A stretch of DNA of 64,000 nucleotides. Origin: Cyclobacteriaceae bacterium. Its GTDB lineage: Bacteria; Bacteroidota; Bacteroidia; Cytophagales; Cyclobacteriaceae. Shown piece after piece: positions 18,013 to 27,084 of this stretch. Position 1 is the stretch's first letter. The number at the start of each line of letters is the position of its first letter. The notes below the pieces were generated by a model, which searched no databases, was not told the origin of the DNA, and saw nothing but the letters and a program-made list of their open reading frames with translations. The stretch spans positions 153,946-217,945 of the forward strand of contig JAGQYK010000001.1 of assembly GCA_020436125.1 (NCBI GenBank), written 5' to 3'. The position numbers were made by a program, and so were the translations under genes.

Positions 18013-18876
18013 CTACCCTAAGTAGGTCAGCAAACCTTTGCTTCTTGATGTGTGTCTTAATCTTCTTGTAGCTTTTTCCTTTATTTGTCGAACCCTTTCT
18101 CTGGTAAGGTTAAATTTTTCCCCTATTTCTTCCAGGGTCATTGCCGTGTGTCCATTTAGTCCGAAGTAATCGCATATCACTTCTGATTCTCTTTCTGTTA
18201 GTGTGGAAAGTGCGCGACTTACCTCTCTTTGTAAGGAATCGTGCATTAATGCAGTATCGGGAGTATCTACCTGATCGCTGGTAAGTACATCGAGTAAACT
18301 ATTCTCTTCACCCTGTACGAAGGGTGCATCTACAGATACCTGACGGCCACCTGAACGGATAGTTTTTTCAACTTCATCCACACTCAATTCCAATACTTCC
18401 GCCAATTCATCACTAGAAGGCTCTCGCTGAAACTTTTGTTCCAATTCAGAAAATGCCCTCGAAATTTTATTGAGTGAACCCACACGATTTAAAGGAAGGC
18501 GTACAACACGTGCTTGTTCGGCAAGAGCTTGTAAAATAGATTGTCGAATCCACCATACTGCATAGGAGATAAACTTGAATCCCCGTGTTTCATCAAAGCG
18601 TTCCGCAGCTTTTATAAGACCTACGTTACCTTCATTGATTAGGTCACCGAGACTGAGGCCATTATTTTGATATTGCTTAGCAACAGAAACGACAAACCTT
18701 AGATTGGCTTTGGTCAGCTTCTCCAATGCAATCGCATCTCCCTGTTTAATTCGTTTGGCTAGCTCTACTTCCATTTCTGCGGTAATCAGGTCTACCTTTC
18801 CGATTTCCTGAAGGTATTTGTCCAGGGACTGACTTTCGCGGTTGGTGATTTGCTTACTGATTTTTAGTTGCCTCAT
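18013..18876 (-). CDS. rpoD: Primary sigma factor RpoD (sigma-A), short Bacteroidota form
   Basis: A 287-residue sigma-70 factor that directs core RNA polymerase to housekeeping promoters. It begins almost directly with region 1.2 ([16 protein letters not shown]), lacking region 1.1. Region 2 contains [36 protein letters not shown] sequence (-10 recognition and melting, roughly 85-120). Region 3 follows, and region 4 ends with the -35 helix-turn-helix ([23 protein letters not shown]). Length and lack of 1.1 are normal for this phylum, whose promoters have the unusual TTTG / TAnnTTTG elements. It is divergent from the TPR-kinase gene. Confidence 0.97.
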   Translation of the reverse strand: MRQLKISKQITNRESQSLDKYLQEIGKVDLITAEMEVELAKRIKQGDAIALEKLTKANLRFVVSVAKQYQNNGLSLGDLINEGNVGLIKAAERFDETRGFKFISYAVWWIRQSILQALAEQARVVRLPLNRVGSLNKISRAFSELEQKFQREPSSDELAEVLELSVDEVEKTIRSGGRQVSVDAPFVQGEENSLLDVLTSDQVDTPDTALMHDSLQREVSRALSTLTERESEVICDYFGLNGHTAMTLEEIGEKFNLTRERVRQIKEKATRRLRHTSRSKGLLTYLG

Positions 18877-19125
18877 AGCATATTATCGAGTATGGTAAAA
18901 ACGAAGTGATGAGATAAACCAAGACCGGAGTCTTATTTCAATTAATGAATCCGATAGAAAGCGATCTGTGCAAGCTATTCTACTTGAATCAAAGAATTGA
19001 ATAGTAAAGATACTAATTTTTTGATGATTGGCGTGGTAAAGATTTTGTCCTCTTTGGAACTTAAAATACAGAATTAAGTACCAGACCTTGTTGATATATA
19101 TTCAAAAGTAAGGTTTCTTTAACCT

Positions 19126-21021
19126 ATGGCTAGGCCTCTGAACCTTTTATTGTTTTTTGTCGTGCATGTGTCCTGTTTTGGACAATCAACTTATGATAGC
19201 CTGCGCATTGAGTTAGCCGCTGCTGGGCTAGAGCAAAAAGTAGATGTACTCAATGAACTGGCAGCTTTTTTTCAGACTAGTTCCTCGGATTCAGTCAAAG
19301 TATATGCAGACAAAGCTTACCTCTTTTCAAAAGAGATAGGATACCAGAAGGGCTTAGTTCAGGCACTGACATTACTAGGTCTTTCAAAAAGAATGCATTC
19401 TCAATATGATTCAAGTTTGATTTTCTATAGGACCGCCATGGAGCTATCCGATAGTGCAAAAACTCCAGCCTTATATGCCGAAATACTTATGGGTATCGGT
19501 GGCACTTATTATTATAAGAATAGCCCGGATAGTGCAATGAATAATTATGTTAAAGCCGCTGAGTTATTCGAAACACTAGGGATGCAAAATAGATTGGCTT
19601 CTGCCTACTCCAACCTGGGTATGGTTATGAATGCCAATGGTCAGGACGAAAAGGCGCTTTTTTATTACAGAAAAGCGTTGAAGTATGCCGAGGAAAATGC
19701 ATTGCTCAATGTACAGCTTCCACTTCTGGTTAACCTCTCGATATTCTATGAGAATAGAAATGAATATGATTCGGCATTATACTATGCAGACGCTTGCTAT
19801 CAAATTGCTACTCAAAATAATATGAAGTATGGCGTGGGTAGAGCATTGTTAATTTTGCCAAAAATCTATGCTAGGCAGGAATTGTTTGAACTCAGTTTAA
19901 AGAGTGCAAGAGAAGGATTGGCATTGTTTGAAGAATCTGGCGATGATGTGCTGGTAAGAAGAATGATATATCAGGAGGCCATTGCTTTGGTTGGACTAAG
20001 ACAGTATAAATCAGCATTGTTGAATTGTGAACGGCTAATCAAACAATTAGACGCTAAGGATCCCTTCAATGAACAGGTATATCTTTTGGCTTCCGAAGTG
20101 TATGAAAGGCTCAATAAGCCTGATAAGGCTTTGGAATACCATAAACTGTTTTTTGATAGGTATAAAAACTCTTCATTAGAAAAACAGAGAGATCAATTGA
20201 CCGAATTGGAAGCTAAATATGATACCGAGAAGAAGTCAAGGGAAATAGAAGCGCTTAATAACAAAGCGCAGCTGCAAGAGCTTAAAATCCGGCAGCAGAT
20301 AGGGATGATCGCTAGTGGCTTGGTGGCAGCCATTATCATCATATTATTCATTCTATTGTATTATCGGCAAAGAGAATTAAGAAAGAAAAATGAACTCCTT
20401 ACCCTGCAACAAAAGCTACTTCGATCGCAGATGAATCCTCATTTCATTTTCAATGCATTAAGTGCCATACAAAAATTCGTGATAAAAAAGGATGCTATTG
20501 AAGGAGCCTCTTTCATTGCAAAATTTGGGGCATTGATGAGGCAGTTTTTAGAACAGTCCAGACAAAACTGGATATCACTTGAGGATGAGGTAAATACCCT
20601 GTCTAATTACCTGGCAGTTCAGCAACTGAGATTTGATTATAGGTTTAAGTATGCAATCGATGTAGCAGAGGAAATTGACATCGCTAATACTTTTATTCCG
20701 CCTTTATTGGCTCAGCCTTTTGTTGAGAATGCCATAGAACATGGTATGGCAGCTACTCAGACTGATGGGAGAATAGAAATTTCTTTTTCTAAAAGGGGGG
20801 TTGATTTAGTTTTAAAGATTTCAGATAATGGAAAAGGATTAATAACTACAAAAAGTAAGGATCATAAATCACTAGCAACTGCAATCACTAAGGATCGGCT
20901 TCATCTCTTGCGTAAGCCATGGAATAAGCCTTCAATTGAAGTGATTGATAAATGTACTTTGGGGAGAGGAGAGACCGGAGTTGAGGTGACGATGATTATA
21001 CCGTTAAAATCAAGAGAATGA
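19126..21021 (+). CDS. TPR-containing LytS-type sensor histidine kinase
   Basis: A 631-residue kinase with a signal peptide (ending near CFGQ) and periplasmic tetratricopeptide repeats across about 35-345, for example SAYSNLGMVMNANGQDEKAL. A coiled coil and one membrane span (about 390-412) follow. The cytoplasmic part is a His_kinase-type domain with H439 in QMNPHFIFNALSAI and a HATPase with QPFVENAIEHG and DNGKGL. The stop overlaps the start of the LytTR regulator by four bases (ATGA), giving translational coupling and identifying its partner. The input signal is unknown. Confidence 0.93.
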   Translation: MARPLNLLLFFVVHVSCFGQSTYDSLRIELAAAGLEQKVDVLNELAAFFQTSSSDSVKVYADKAYLFSKEIGYQKGLVQALTLLGLSKRMHSQYDSSLIFYRTAMELSDSAKTPALYAEILMGIGGTYYYKNSPDSAMNNYVKAAELFETLGMQNRLASAYSNLGMVMNANGQDEKALFYYRKALKYAEENALLNVQLPLLVNLSIFYENRNEYDSALYYADACYQIATQNNMKYGVGRALLILPKIYARQELFELSLKSAREGLALFEESGDDVLVRRMIYQEAIALVGLRQYKSALLNCERLIKQLDAKDPFNEQVYLLASEVYERLNKPDKALEYHKLFFDRYKNSSLEKQRDQLTELEAKYDTEKKSREIEALNNKAQLQELKIRQQIGMIASGLVAAIIIILFILLYYRQRELRKKNELLTLQQKLLRSQMNPHFIFNALSAIQKFVIKKDAIEGASFIAKFGALMRQFLEQSRQNWISLEDEVNTLSNYLAVQQLRFDYRFKYAIDVAEEIDIANTFIPPLLAQPFVENAIEHGMAATQTDGRIEISFSKRGVDLVLKISDNGKGLITTKSKDHKSLATAITKDRLHLLRKPWNKPSIEVIDKCTLGRGETGVEVTMIIPLKSRE

Positions 21022-21758
21022 AAATAGCGCTGATAGATGATGAGGAATCAGTTCGGGAAACAATCCAAACGATCCTTCTTCATTATTACCCTGATCTAGA
21101 AATATTGAACGTGTCTGGTGTTGCAGAGGGGTTGAGGGTAATTGCTCCGTTTAATCCTGATCTTATTTTTTTGGATATAGAATTGGGGGATGGGACCGGT
21201 TTTGATTTTTTGACGAGAATAGAGAAGATAGATTGTCCAGTTGTTTTTGTCACGGCTCATGATCACTATGCGGTGAAAGCGTTTAAGTTTAGTGCTCTAG
21301 ATTATGTCCTCAAGCCGGTAGACCCTAAAGAAATTGTGGCTTCATTCGAGAAGGCCAGAGATAGACTAATGGAGCAAGACCAGGTGAAGTTAAATGCATT
21401 GCTGCAAAATAAAAACAAGGAGCAGTTTGATAAGATTGTATTGTCAGATAACGCCAATGTTCACTTAATTGATATAGCTAATATAGTTCTGTGTCAAGCA
21501 GTTGGCAATTACACCCATTTTTTTCTTCATGATGAAAGAGAGATTGTCATTTCAAAAACCTTAAAGCACTACGATGAGTTGTTAGGTGAGAATGATTTCG
21601 TACGTATTCATCAGTCTTATTTAATTAATCTGCACCACCTCGAACGCATTAATAAACGAGATGGGGGTGAGGTGGTGATGAAGAATGGTGTAGTAATACC
21701 TATCTCCAGTCGAAAAAAGGATGCGCTGGTGGATGTGCTTAAAAAATTTAAGGCATAG
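21018..21758 (+). CDS. LytTR family response regulator
   Basis: A 246-residue regulator. The receiver domain has acidic residues D7 and D8, phospho-acceptor D53 (LIFLDIELGDG) and the conserved Lys in YVLKPVDP. A linker helix leads to a C-terminal LytTR DNA-binding domain (about 140-240) with the typical FVRIHQSYLINLHHLERI segment. It is coupled to the TPR kinase by a four-base overlap. The lipoprotein and GloVer cargo genes downstream are plausible targets by position only. Confidence 0.95.
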   Translation: MKIALIDDEESVRETIQTILLHYYPDLEILNVSGVAEGLRVIAPFNPDLIFLDIELGDGTGFDFLTRIEKIDCPVVFVTAHDHYAVKAFKFSALDYVLKPVDPKEIVASFEKARDRLMEQDQVKLNALLQNKNKEQFDKIVLSDNANVHLIDIANIVLCQAVGNYTHFFLHDEREIVISKTLKHYDELLGENDFVRIHQSYLINLHHLERINKRDGGEVVMKNGVVIPISSRKKDALVDVLKKFKA

Positions 21759-21944
21759 TACTCAAAGTCAGTTGAGGTAACTGGCATCTTGTACCTTAAT
21801 ACTAAATTGTTCCCTACGAATACTCAATAGAGGAGCGCATATACTCAAATTGACCCTTCTGTTATTATTTGTGAACACATCTTAAGGCATTAAAAGCAAA
21901 ACCTATCCGATGTGATATGGTTTTGTGAACCTAAACTGTGTTCC

Positions 21945-22379
21945 ATGATGAATAATTGTAACAAAACCAGACTCTTTGCCTGTCTACTTCTGCTCTTCTC
22001 ATTTCAATTGTTTTTTACTTCTTGTAAAAAGGATGATCCTGATCCAGTTGATCAGCGAATCAATGAACTCACCGCTACATGGAAAGTAAATACTGTTGAA
22101 AATGATAATGTAGATGTTACTCAACAATATGAAGGATTTACACTGACTATTTCCGGTCAAAACTACACCACTACAAATGGAGAGAACCCTTGGCCTAGCG
22201 CTGGTACATATGAAATTACTGCTGAAGATCTTTCTACTATCCGAAGGAGTGATGGTACAAATATTACTATCGACAATATAACAGGAGATGAGCTTATACT
22301 CTCTTTCAATTTCAACACCCTTGCTAGCGGCCGTGCTAAAGGCGTGACTGGCAATTTCACTTTTTCACTTACTAGATAA
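21945..22379 (+). CDS. Small lipocalin-like lipoprotein
   Basis: About 144 residues from the tandem ATGs at 21945/21948, chosen because they place a clean signal and lipobox (L-F-F-T-S-C-K-K) at the N-terminus. The mature part reads as beta strands with N-E-L-T-A-T-W-K-V near the start, a plan shared with lipocalin-like DUF lipoproteins of Bacteroidota (NxLxGxWxV). Its stop codon TAA overlaps the ATG of the GloVer protein by one base, so the two are translationally linked. Function unknown. Confidence 0.7.
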   Translation: MMNNCNKTRLFACLLLLFSFQLFFTSCKKDDPDPVDQRINELTATWKVNTVENDNVDVTQQYEGFTLTISGQNYTTTNGENPWPSAGTYEITAEDLSTIRRSDGTNITIDNITGDELILSFNFNTLASGRAKGVTGNFTFSLTR

Positions 22380-25315
22380 TGATTGCAATGAAGACAGATA
22401 AGATATTTTACCTATTATTAATCCTGCTAACTATTTCACTTGGCGCAACAGCTCAGCCTACCTATTTTGGGACGTTAACAACCGGAGGAGAAAATTATTT
22501 AGGGGCTGTATATACTACGGATGGCAATGGAGAAAACTACCAAGTAATTTTTGAAGGACAGGCCGGAGCTACCAACCCTTTAGGGAAACTAGTGGAAATA
22601 TCCAACGGCATATTTTATGGAATGGCATCCTTTTCCTATGCTTATGGTGGTGATGGTGTGATTTTCGAGTTCAATGCGAACACGGGTGATTATACAGTTA
22701 AGCATACCTTTTCTTACACAGATGGGTCTTACCCAGAAGGCAGTTTGATAAAAGCAGCAAATGGTAAATTGTATGGTTTGATAAAAGACGGTGGGGCAAA
22801 TGAAGAAGGAGCAATGTTTGAGTATGACACTAATACCGCTACCTATACTAAGTTACATGACTTAGATGAAGGGGTAACTGGGGCGTATCCGACCAACACC
22901 CTTTTTGAAGCTTCAAATGGCAAACTGTATGCTCCAATCACCACTGGTGGAGCAACAAACTATGGAACTATTGTGGAATTTGACCCCGCAACTAATATTT
23001 TGCTGAAGAGAGCGGATTTTAACGGAACAGGCAATGGTGATAGCCCGGAGTACAGCCTTGTGGAGCGTAGTGGAAAGCTTTATGGGATTACAAAATATGG
23101 TGGTTTAAATAATGGTGGTGTCTTATTTGAATTTGATATTAACACTTTTGCGTTAATAAACTTATATGATTTTCCCAACGGTGCCAGACCAGAATGTACT
23201 CCGGTAATAGCCTCCAATGATAAGCTGTACGGGTTAACTACCGGAAGTGGCCTTAATGGCTCAGGGGAACTATTTGAGTACGATTTTAATACATCAATTT
23301 TTAGCAACAAGATTCAAATGGATGATTTTGGCTTGGAAGAGGGAGTAGGAACACTTTTAGAATACAGTAATGGTAAATTATTAGGAATATCACACTCAGG
23401 TGGTGCCAATGGCTATGGTGCCATTTTTGAATATGACCTGGTGACGTCAACATTGTCAGTTAAGGTAGACTTAACCTTACCCTCCTCTGCCAGAGAGTCT
23501 TTTATTTCAGGAAATGATGGAAATATTTATGGCTTTGCAACTGGAGGTGGCACATCGAAATCTGGATCTATTTATCACTATAATCCGACAACCCTTGAAG
23601 TAACAGAATTGTATAGTTTCAATGCTCTCGAAGTAGGGTATTATCCTGAAGATTTGATTCGTGCCTCTACCGGAAAACTCTATGGAGTCAATAAGGGTGG
23701 AGGAGTTTACGGTGCGGGCACTTTGTTTGAAATGGATCCAAACAATTACGAAGTCACTCCGTTGGTGCAGTTCAAAGCAAAGCCAGGAGGAGGTTCAGGG
23801 CGAGTTGCCAGTAGTATTAACGCCAACGATATTAATAACCCACATGCTCTAGTAGAAGCGTCAAATGGTAAACTATATGGCAGGACCAATGGAGGTGGCG
23901 ATGATGGAAGAGGGGCTATCTTTGAATATGATCCAATTGAGTTAAGCTTAGAAGTGAAAACGCACTTTACTGAGATGACCGGCAATAATGGAAGTGGCAC
24001 GCGTGGCGGCCTGATAGAAGTTGGTGGAAAGCTCTATGGAGCGAATAGGAGAGCAGGTCCATCAGGTGGGGGAACCATTTTTGAGTATGATATTTTGTCC
24101 TCTTCCTTTAGTGCCATTGCAGATTTAGGAGCTATTGGAATTTCAGAACCTAACTCAAATTTGGTGTTGAGCGCTAACGGTAAACTTTATGGGGTGAGTA
24201 ACGCTGGCGGCACCAATAGTAAGGGCACCATTTACGAATATGACATAGTCAATGAAATGGCTACGGTGAAAATTAACTTCGATGATGTATCGGGTGTGGC
24301 CGCCTACGGTGGTTTAGTAGTGGCAGCTGATGATAGATTGTTAGGAATGACATATGCCGGAGGCGCTAATGGAAAAGGTGAAATTTATGAGTATGTGCCC
24401 TCAACCAATACCTACACTACCTTGGCCAGCTTTGATGGAATCGAAGCTGGGTATCCAACTAATGACCTGTTGGCCGCTGCCAATGGTAAATTTTATGGAT
24501 TGGGAGCAAGTTCATTTTTTGCATTTGATGTCGTTACCAATCTCATCACTAAGAAAAATGATTTATCGTCTGGTGGGGCATCAAGATTTGATCCAGCTGC
24601 ATTGCTAGAGAATTGTAGGGAACCAGTATTCGATCAGCCGGATGATATGCGCCAATGTGCCAATACCTCCTTTTCGATAACAATTACATCATCTAATACG
24701 GATTCATATATTTGGAAGAGAGATGGAGTAGTACTAAACGGGCAAACCTCTAATGAACTAACCATCGTAGATGCGAAAGCCGATGATGCAGGCGAATATA
24801 CATGTGAGTTAATCAATGCATGTGGCACTTCCATTATGTCTACCACGGTAGTCATTGATGAGCTGATCGTCAATGCTAATTTTGACGGTAATGGAGTAAA
24901 TATTGAAACTAATGGCGGTACCGCTCCCTATCAATACTCATCTAATGGCACCGACTTTCAACCAGAGAATCTATTCTTACTTGCCAACGGTCAATACACT
25001 TTCAAGGTTCGTGATGCCAACAATTGTGAAGGTAGTACTACGCAATCACTGGTTATCACCTCACTGGATAATGGAGTAGAAGATATTTCGATTAGTGCTT
25101 TTCCTAACCCAGCTACAAATACAATTACCTTGTCTGGTGTTTCTGGTAAATTGAACATTCGATTGTTGGATGTAACTGGAAAAGTTGTAGTGGAGAAGCT
25201 TCAGATAAATCCCGAAAATGAAATACCTGTTCATTTTCTAAAACCAGGTTATTATATTCTTGATGTCACTACTGTAAAAGGTCAACGTGCTACATTTAGA
25301 CTGGTGAAAAATTAA
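22379..25315 (+). CDS. GloVer-repeat secreted protein with Ig-like domain and T9SS sorting tail
   Basis: A 978-residue exported protein; the ATG at 22388 is an equally good start, beginning the signal peptide that ends near GATAQ. From about residue 30 to 740 it consists of some fifteen imperfect repeats of the form S-N-G-K-L-Y-G-x-x-x-x-G-G-x-N-x-x-G-x-I-F-E-Y-D, the GloVer tandem repeat expected to form beta-propeller-like blades. An Ig-like segment (about 750-825, DDAGEYTCELINACG) and a SprB-like segment (GGTAPYQYSSNG) follow. The last 75 residues are a T9SS type A sorting domain (FPNPATNTITL ... GYYILDVTT). It is probably a surface adhesin or binding protein. Confidence 0.9.
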   Translation: MIAMKTDKIFYLLLILLTISLGATAQPTYFGTLTTGGENYLGAVYTTDGNGENYQVIFEGQAGATNPLGKLVEISNGIFYGMASFSYAYGGDGVIFEFNANTGDYTVKHTFSYTDGSYPEGSLIKAANGKLYGLIKDGGANEEGAMFEYDTNTATYTKLHDLDEGVTGAYPTNTLFEASNGKLYAPITTGGATNYGTIVEFDPATNILLKRADFNGTGNGDSPEYSLVERSGKLYGITKYGGLNNGGVLFEFDINTFALINLYDFPNGARPECTPVIASNDKLYGLTTGSGLNGSGELFEYDFNTSIFSNKIQMDDFGLEEGVGTLLEYSNGKLLGISHSGGANGYGAIFEYDLVTSTLSVKVDLTLPSSARESFISGNDGNIYGFATGGGTSKSGSIYHYNPTTLEVTELYSFNALEVGYYPEDLIRASTGKLYGVNKGGGVYGAGTLFEMDPNNYEVTPLVQFKAKPGGGSGRVASSINANDINNPHALVEASNGKLYGRTNGGGDDGRGAIFEYDPIELSLEVKTHFTEMTGNNGSGTRGGLIEVGGKLYGANRRAGPSGGGTIFEYDILSSSFSAIADLGAIGISEPNSNLVLSANGKLYGVSNAGGTNSKGTIYEYDIVNEMATVKINFDDVSGVAAYGGLVVAADDRLLGMTYAGGANGKGEIYEYVPSTNTYTTLASFDGIEAGYPTNDLLAAANGKFYGLGASSFFAFDVVTNLITKKNDLSSGGASRFDPAALLENCREPVFDQPDDMRQCANTSFSITITSSNTDSYIWKRDGVVLNGQTSNELTIVDAKADDAGEYTCELINACGTSIMSTTVVIDELIVNANFDGNGVNIETNGGTAPYQYSSNGTDFQPENLFLLANGQYTFKVRDANNCEGSTTQSLVITSLDNGVEDISISAFPNPATNTITLSGVSGKLNIRLLDVTGKVVVEKLQINPENEIPVHFLKPGYYILDVTTVKGQRATFRLVKN

Positions 25316-25385
25316 CTTTAGTTACATTATCAGAATACGCCTAGTCGTTGATTTTTTTATCTTTAGGTAAATTAATTACAATGCT

Positions 25386-25562
25386 ATGGCAAAGAGATTA
25401 GTAAAAGGAGAGAAAAAATTGTTTGGTGTATGTAGCGGACTGGCCAATTATTTGGACATAGACCCGACCCTAATGCGCGCTTTATTTGTAATCGCAGTTC
25501 TTATGGCGGGTACTGGAATTCTGGCCTACATCGTGCTTTCCTTTATTATGCCTGATAAATAA
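25386..25562 (+). CDS. Minimal PspC domain protein
   Basis: A 58-residue protein. The sequence KRLVKGEKKLFGVCSGLANYLDIDPTLMRALF is the PspC signature, followed by one hydrophobic span (VIAVLMAGTGILAYIVLSFIM) and the usual P-D-K end. PspC proteins take part in envelope stress responses in proteobacteria; in Bacteroidota the role of these short forms is unclear. A strong hairpin lies directly after the stop. The gene is independent of the GloVer gene by spacing (70 bases). Confidence 0.88.
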   Translation: MAKRLVKGEKKLFGVCSGLANYLDIDPTLMRALFVIAVLMAGTGILAYIVLSFIMPDK

Positions 25563-25564
25563 AA

Positions 25565-25588
25565 GTGGAGGTGCTATAGCGCCTCCAC
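25565..25588 (+). terminator. Bidirectional hairpin terminator after pspC
   Basis: Ten-base stem GTGGAGGTGC / GCGCCTCCAC with one G-T wobble and a TATA loop. It is followed by a T-rich stretch on the plus strand, and a TTTTATTT run occurs in the minus direction. It sits between pspC and the convergent SnoaL-like gene. Confidence 0.65.
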
Positions 25589-25634
25589 ATTCAATTTTAG
25601 TGGAGACGCAAACACCTGGCAAAAATGGTAAGTA

Positions 25635-25991
25635 TTAGTAGAAGAATTGTTCCAATACAATCTTACCATCCTTCACTTCGTAAAGTGCTATTTCCTCCTG
25701 ACTCATCCTTCCTTGCTTTTTAAATGTGGCGTCAAATCCCATGACGCAGGTGAAGTAGTTGCCAGCAACTTGCGGTTCGTTACAAAACCCACTATGGGTC
25801 TCTTCAACCATTTCTTGCCACTGTTTGCCTTTTTCTTTGATTTGTTCCATTCCAACAGCGGTCTTAAGGCCTTGGGAGTGTGGAGGCTCAATGCTTTTGG
25901 CTTCTTTACTGTATAGCTCGTTCTGAATTTTCTCCCAATTACCTTGCTGAGCCAGTGTGTAAAATTCTTTTGCTACCTCTTTAGTTGTCAT
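25635..25991 (-). CDS. SnoaL-like (NTF2-fold) protein
   Basis: A 118-residue cytoplasmic protein of NTF2/SnoaL-like size and pattern: MTTKEVAKEFYTLAQQGNWE-type N-terminal helices, a central G-M-E-Q-I-K-E-K-G segment, then strands ending EIALYEVKDGKIVLEQFFY, where 'Y-x-V-x-D-G-K-I' is characteristic. Family members are cyclases, isomerases or small-molecule binders. No catalytic residue can be assigned. It is convergent with pspC. Confidence 0.75.
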   Translation of the reverse strand: MTTKEVAKEFYTLAQQGNWEKIQNELYSKEAKSIEPPHSQGLKTAVGMEQIKEKGKQWQEMVEETHSGFCNEPQVAGNYFTCVMGFDATFKKQGRMSQEEIALYEVKDGKIVLEQFFY

Positions 25992-26168
25992 GATTCTTTT
26001 GTTTTTGGTTAATGATGATACAAATCACCCTACCGAGTGTGACAACCTTATGTCAGTAAGTAAAACGATTTTTGAAATTATTTCACCTTATTTTCATTGC
26101 GATCGAAGAAGGCTTAGTCTAGGCCTTGGTGACAAAATGTGATATATTCATATCCTTAAATTCAGGCT

Positions 26169-27074
26169 ATGAAGGTACTATTCGTAATAGCAACAACGTT
26201 TCTTGGAGGTTTTATAGGCCTATTTTATGGTATTGCTACAGTGCCAAAAAATAGTGGGCTGGCAGGCCCGGCCGAAGTTTTGGGCTATGCGATCGTGGTG
26301 GCATTAATATCTCTGGTACTTTCTATCGTCATCAATAAGAGGATAAAGCCAGCTATCAGAAAGAAAATCACAATTACCTTTTTGTTGATTTGTGTTATCC
26401 CCATTTGTTGGTTGTTTTACCGATTCAAAACCAATAGGTCTCCAGAAGAAGTCACTCCATCTACAGCAAAGCAGGTTGCTCCAGTTAGCTACATTCAATC
26501 ATCAAAAACTACTTTGGGTTTGGGAATGATGAGGCCAGATTTTTATTCAAAAAGAGTACTCTACTTTTATAATACGCCAACACTTGAAAAATCGGTGTCT
26601 GACCATACGCCATCCGACAGTCTGGTTTTCGGGCAATCGGATCATCATCAGTACGATATCCTCTATGCACCACCTTGGTTTTTCCCAGCCCATATGAAAA
26701 TGGACTATGAGATTCTTTACATGAAAGTTGTATTACAGGGCAAGGACTGGATGCAGGTAGAGGTGAATAGGCAAACGGGTCAATCAGCATGGGTAGATGC
26801 GAGTGAAGTGAAATTATCTCATTGGCCACAATTTTTACTCCGTGTCAATTCTATTGAGAACCCTGATCTGCAAAACAATCCTTTAAGGGTTCGTCCACTA
26901 GAGCAGGCTGGGCTTTGGAAAGGTGTAGCATACGAATGGATGATTCCTGTTTTGGTCAATGAAAACTGGTTAAAGGTTTCTTTACGGGATAAGGACATGC
27001 ATGCAGTTGGGGAAGGATGGTTGCGCTGGCGTAATGACAAAAATCTCCTTATTCGATATTCACTACTCTCTTAA
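26169..27074 (+). CDS. Membrane-anchored protein with SH3-like repeats
   Basis: A 301-residue protein with three hydrophobic segments near the N-terminus (about 1-22, 38-55, 68-85) and a long extracytoplasmic part. Segments such as MQVEVNRQTGQSAWVDASEV and WLKVSLRDKDMHAVGEGWLRW resemble bacterial SH3-like modules, where 'W-V-x' or 'G-W-L-R' closes a domain. No enzyme motif is visible. The amidase starts 10 bases after its stop, so the two are likely co-transcribed. Function unknown. Confidence 0.7.
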   Translation: MKVLFVIATTFLGGFIGLFYGIATVPKNSGLAGPAEVLGYAIVVALISLVLSIVINKRIKPAIRKKITITFLLICVIPICWLFYRFKTNRSPEEVTPSTAKQVAPVSYIQSSKTTLGLGMMRPDFYSKRVLYFYNTPTLEKSVSDHTPSDSLVFGQSDHHQYDILYAPPWFFPAHMKMDYEILYMKVVLQGKDWMQVEVNRQTGQSAWVDASEVKLSHWPQFLLRVNSIENPDLQNNPLRVRPLEQAGLWKGVAYEWMIPVLVNENWLKVSLRDKDMHAVGEGWLRWRNDKNLLIRYSLLS

Positions 27075-27084
27075 ATACCAATCG

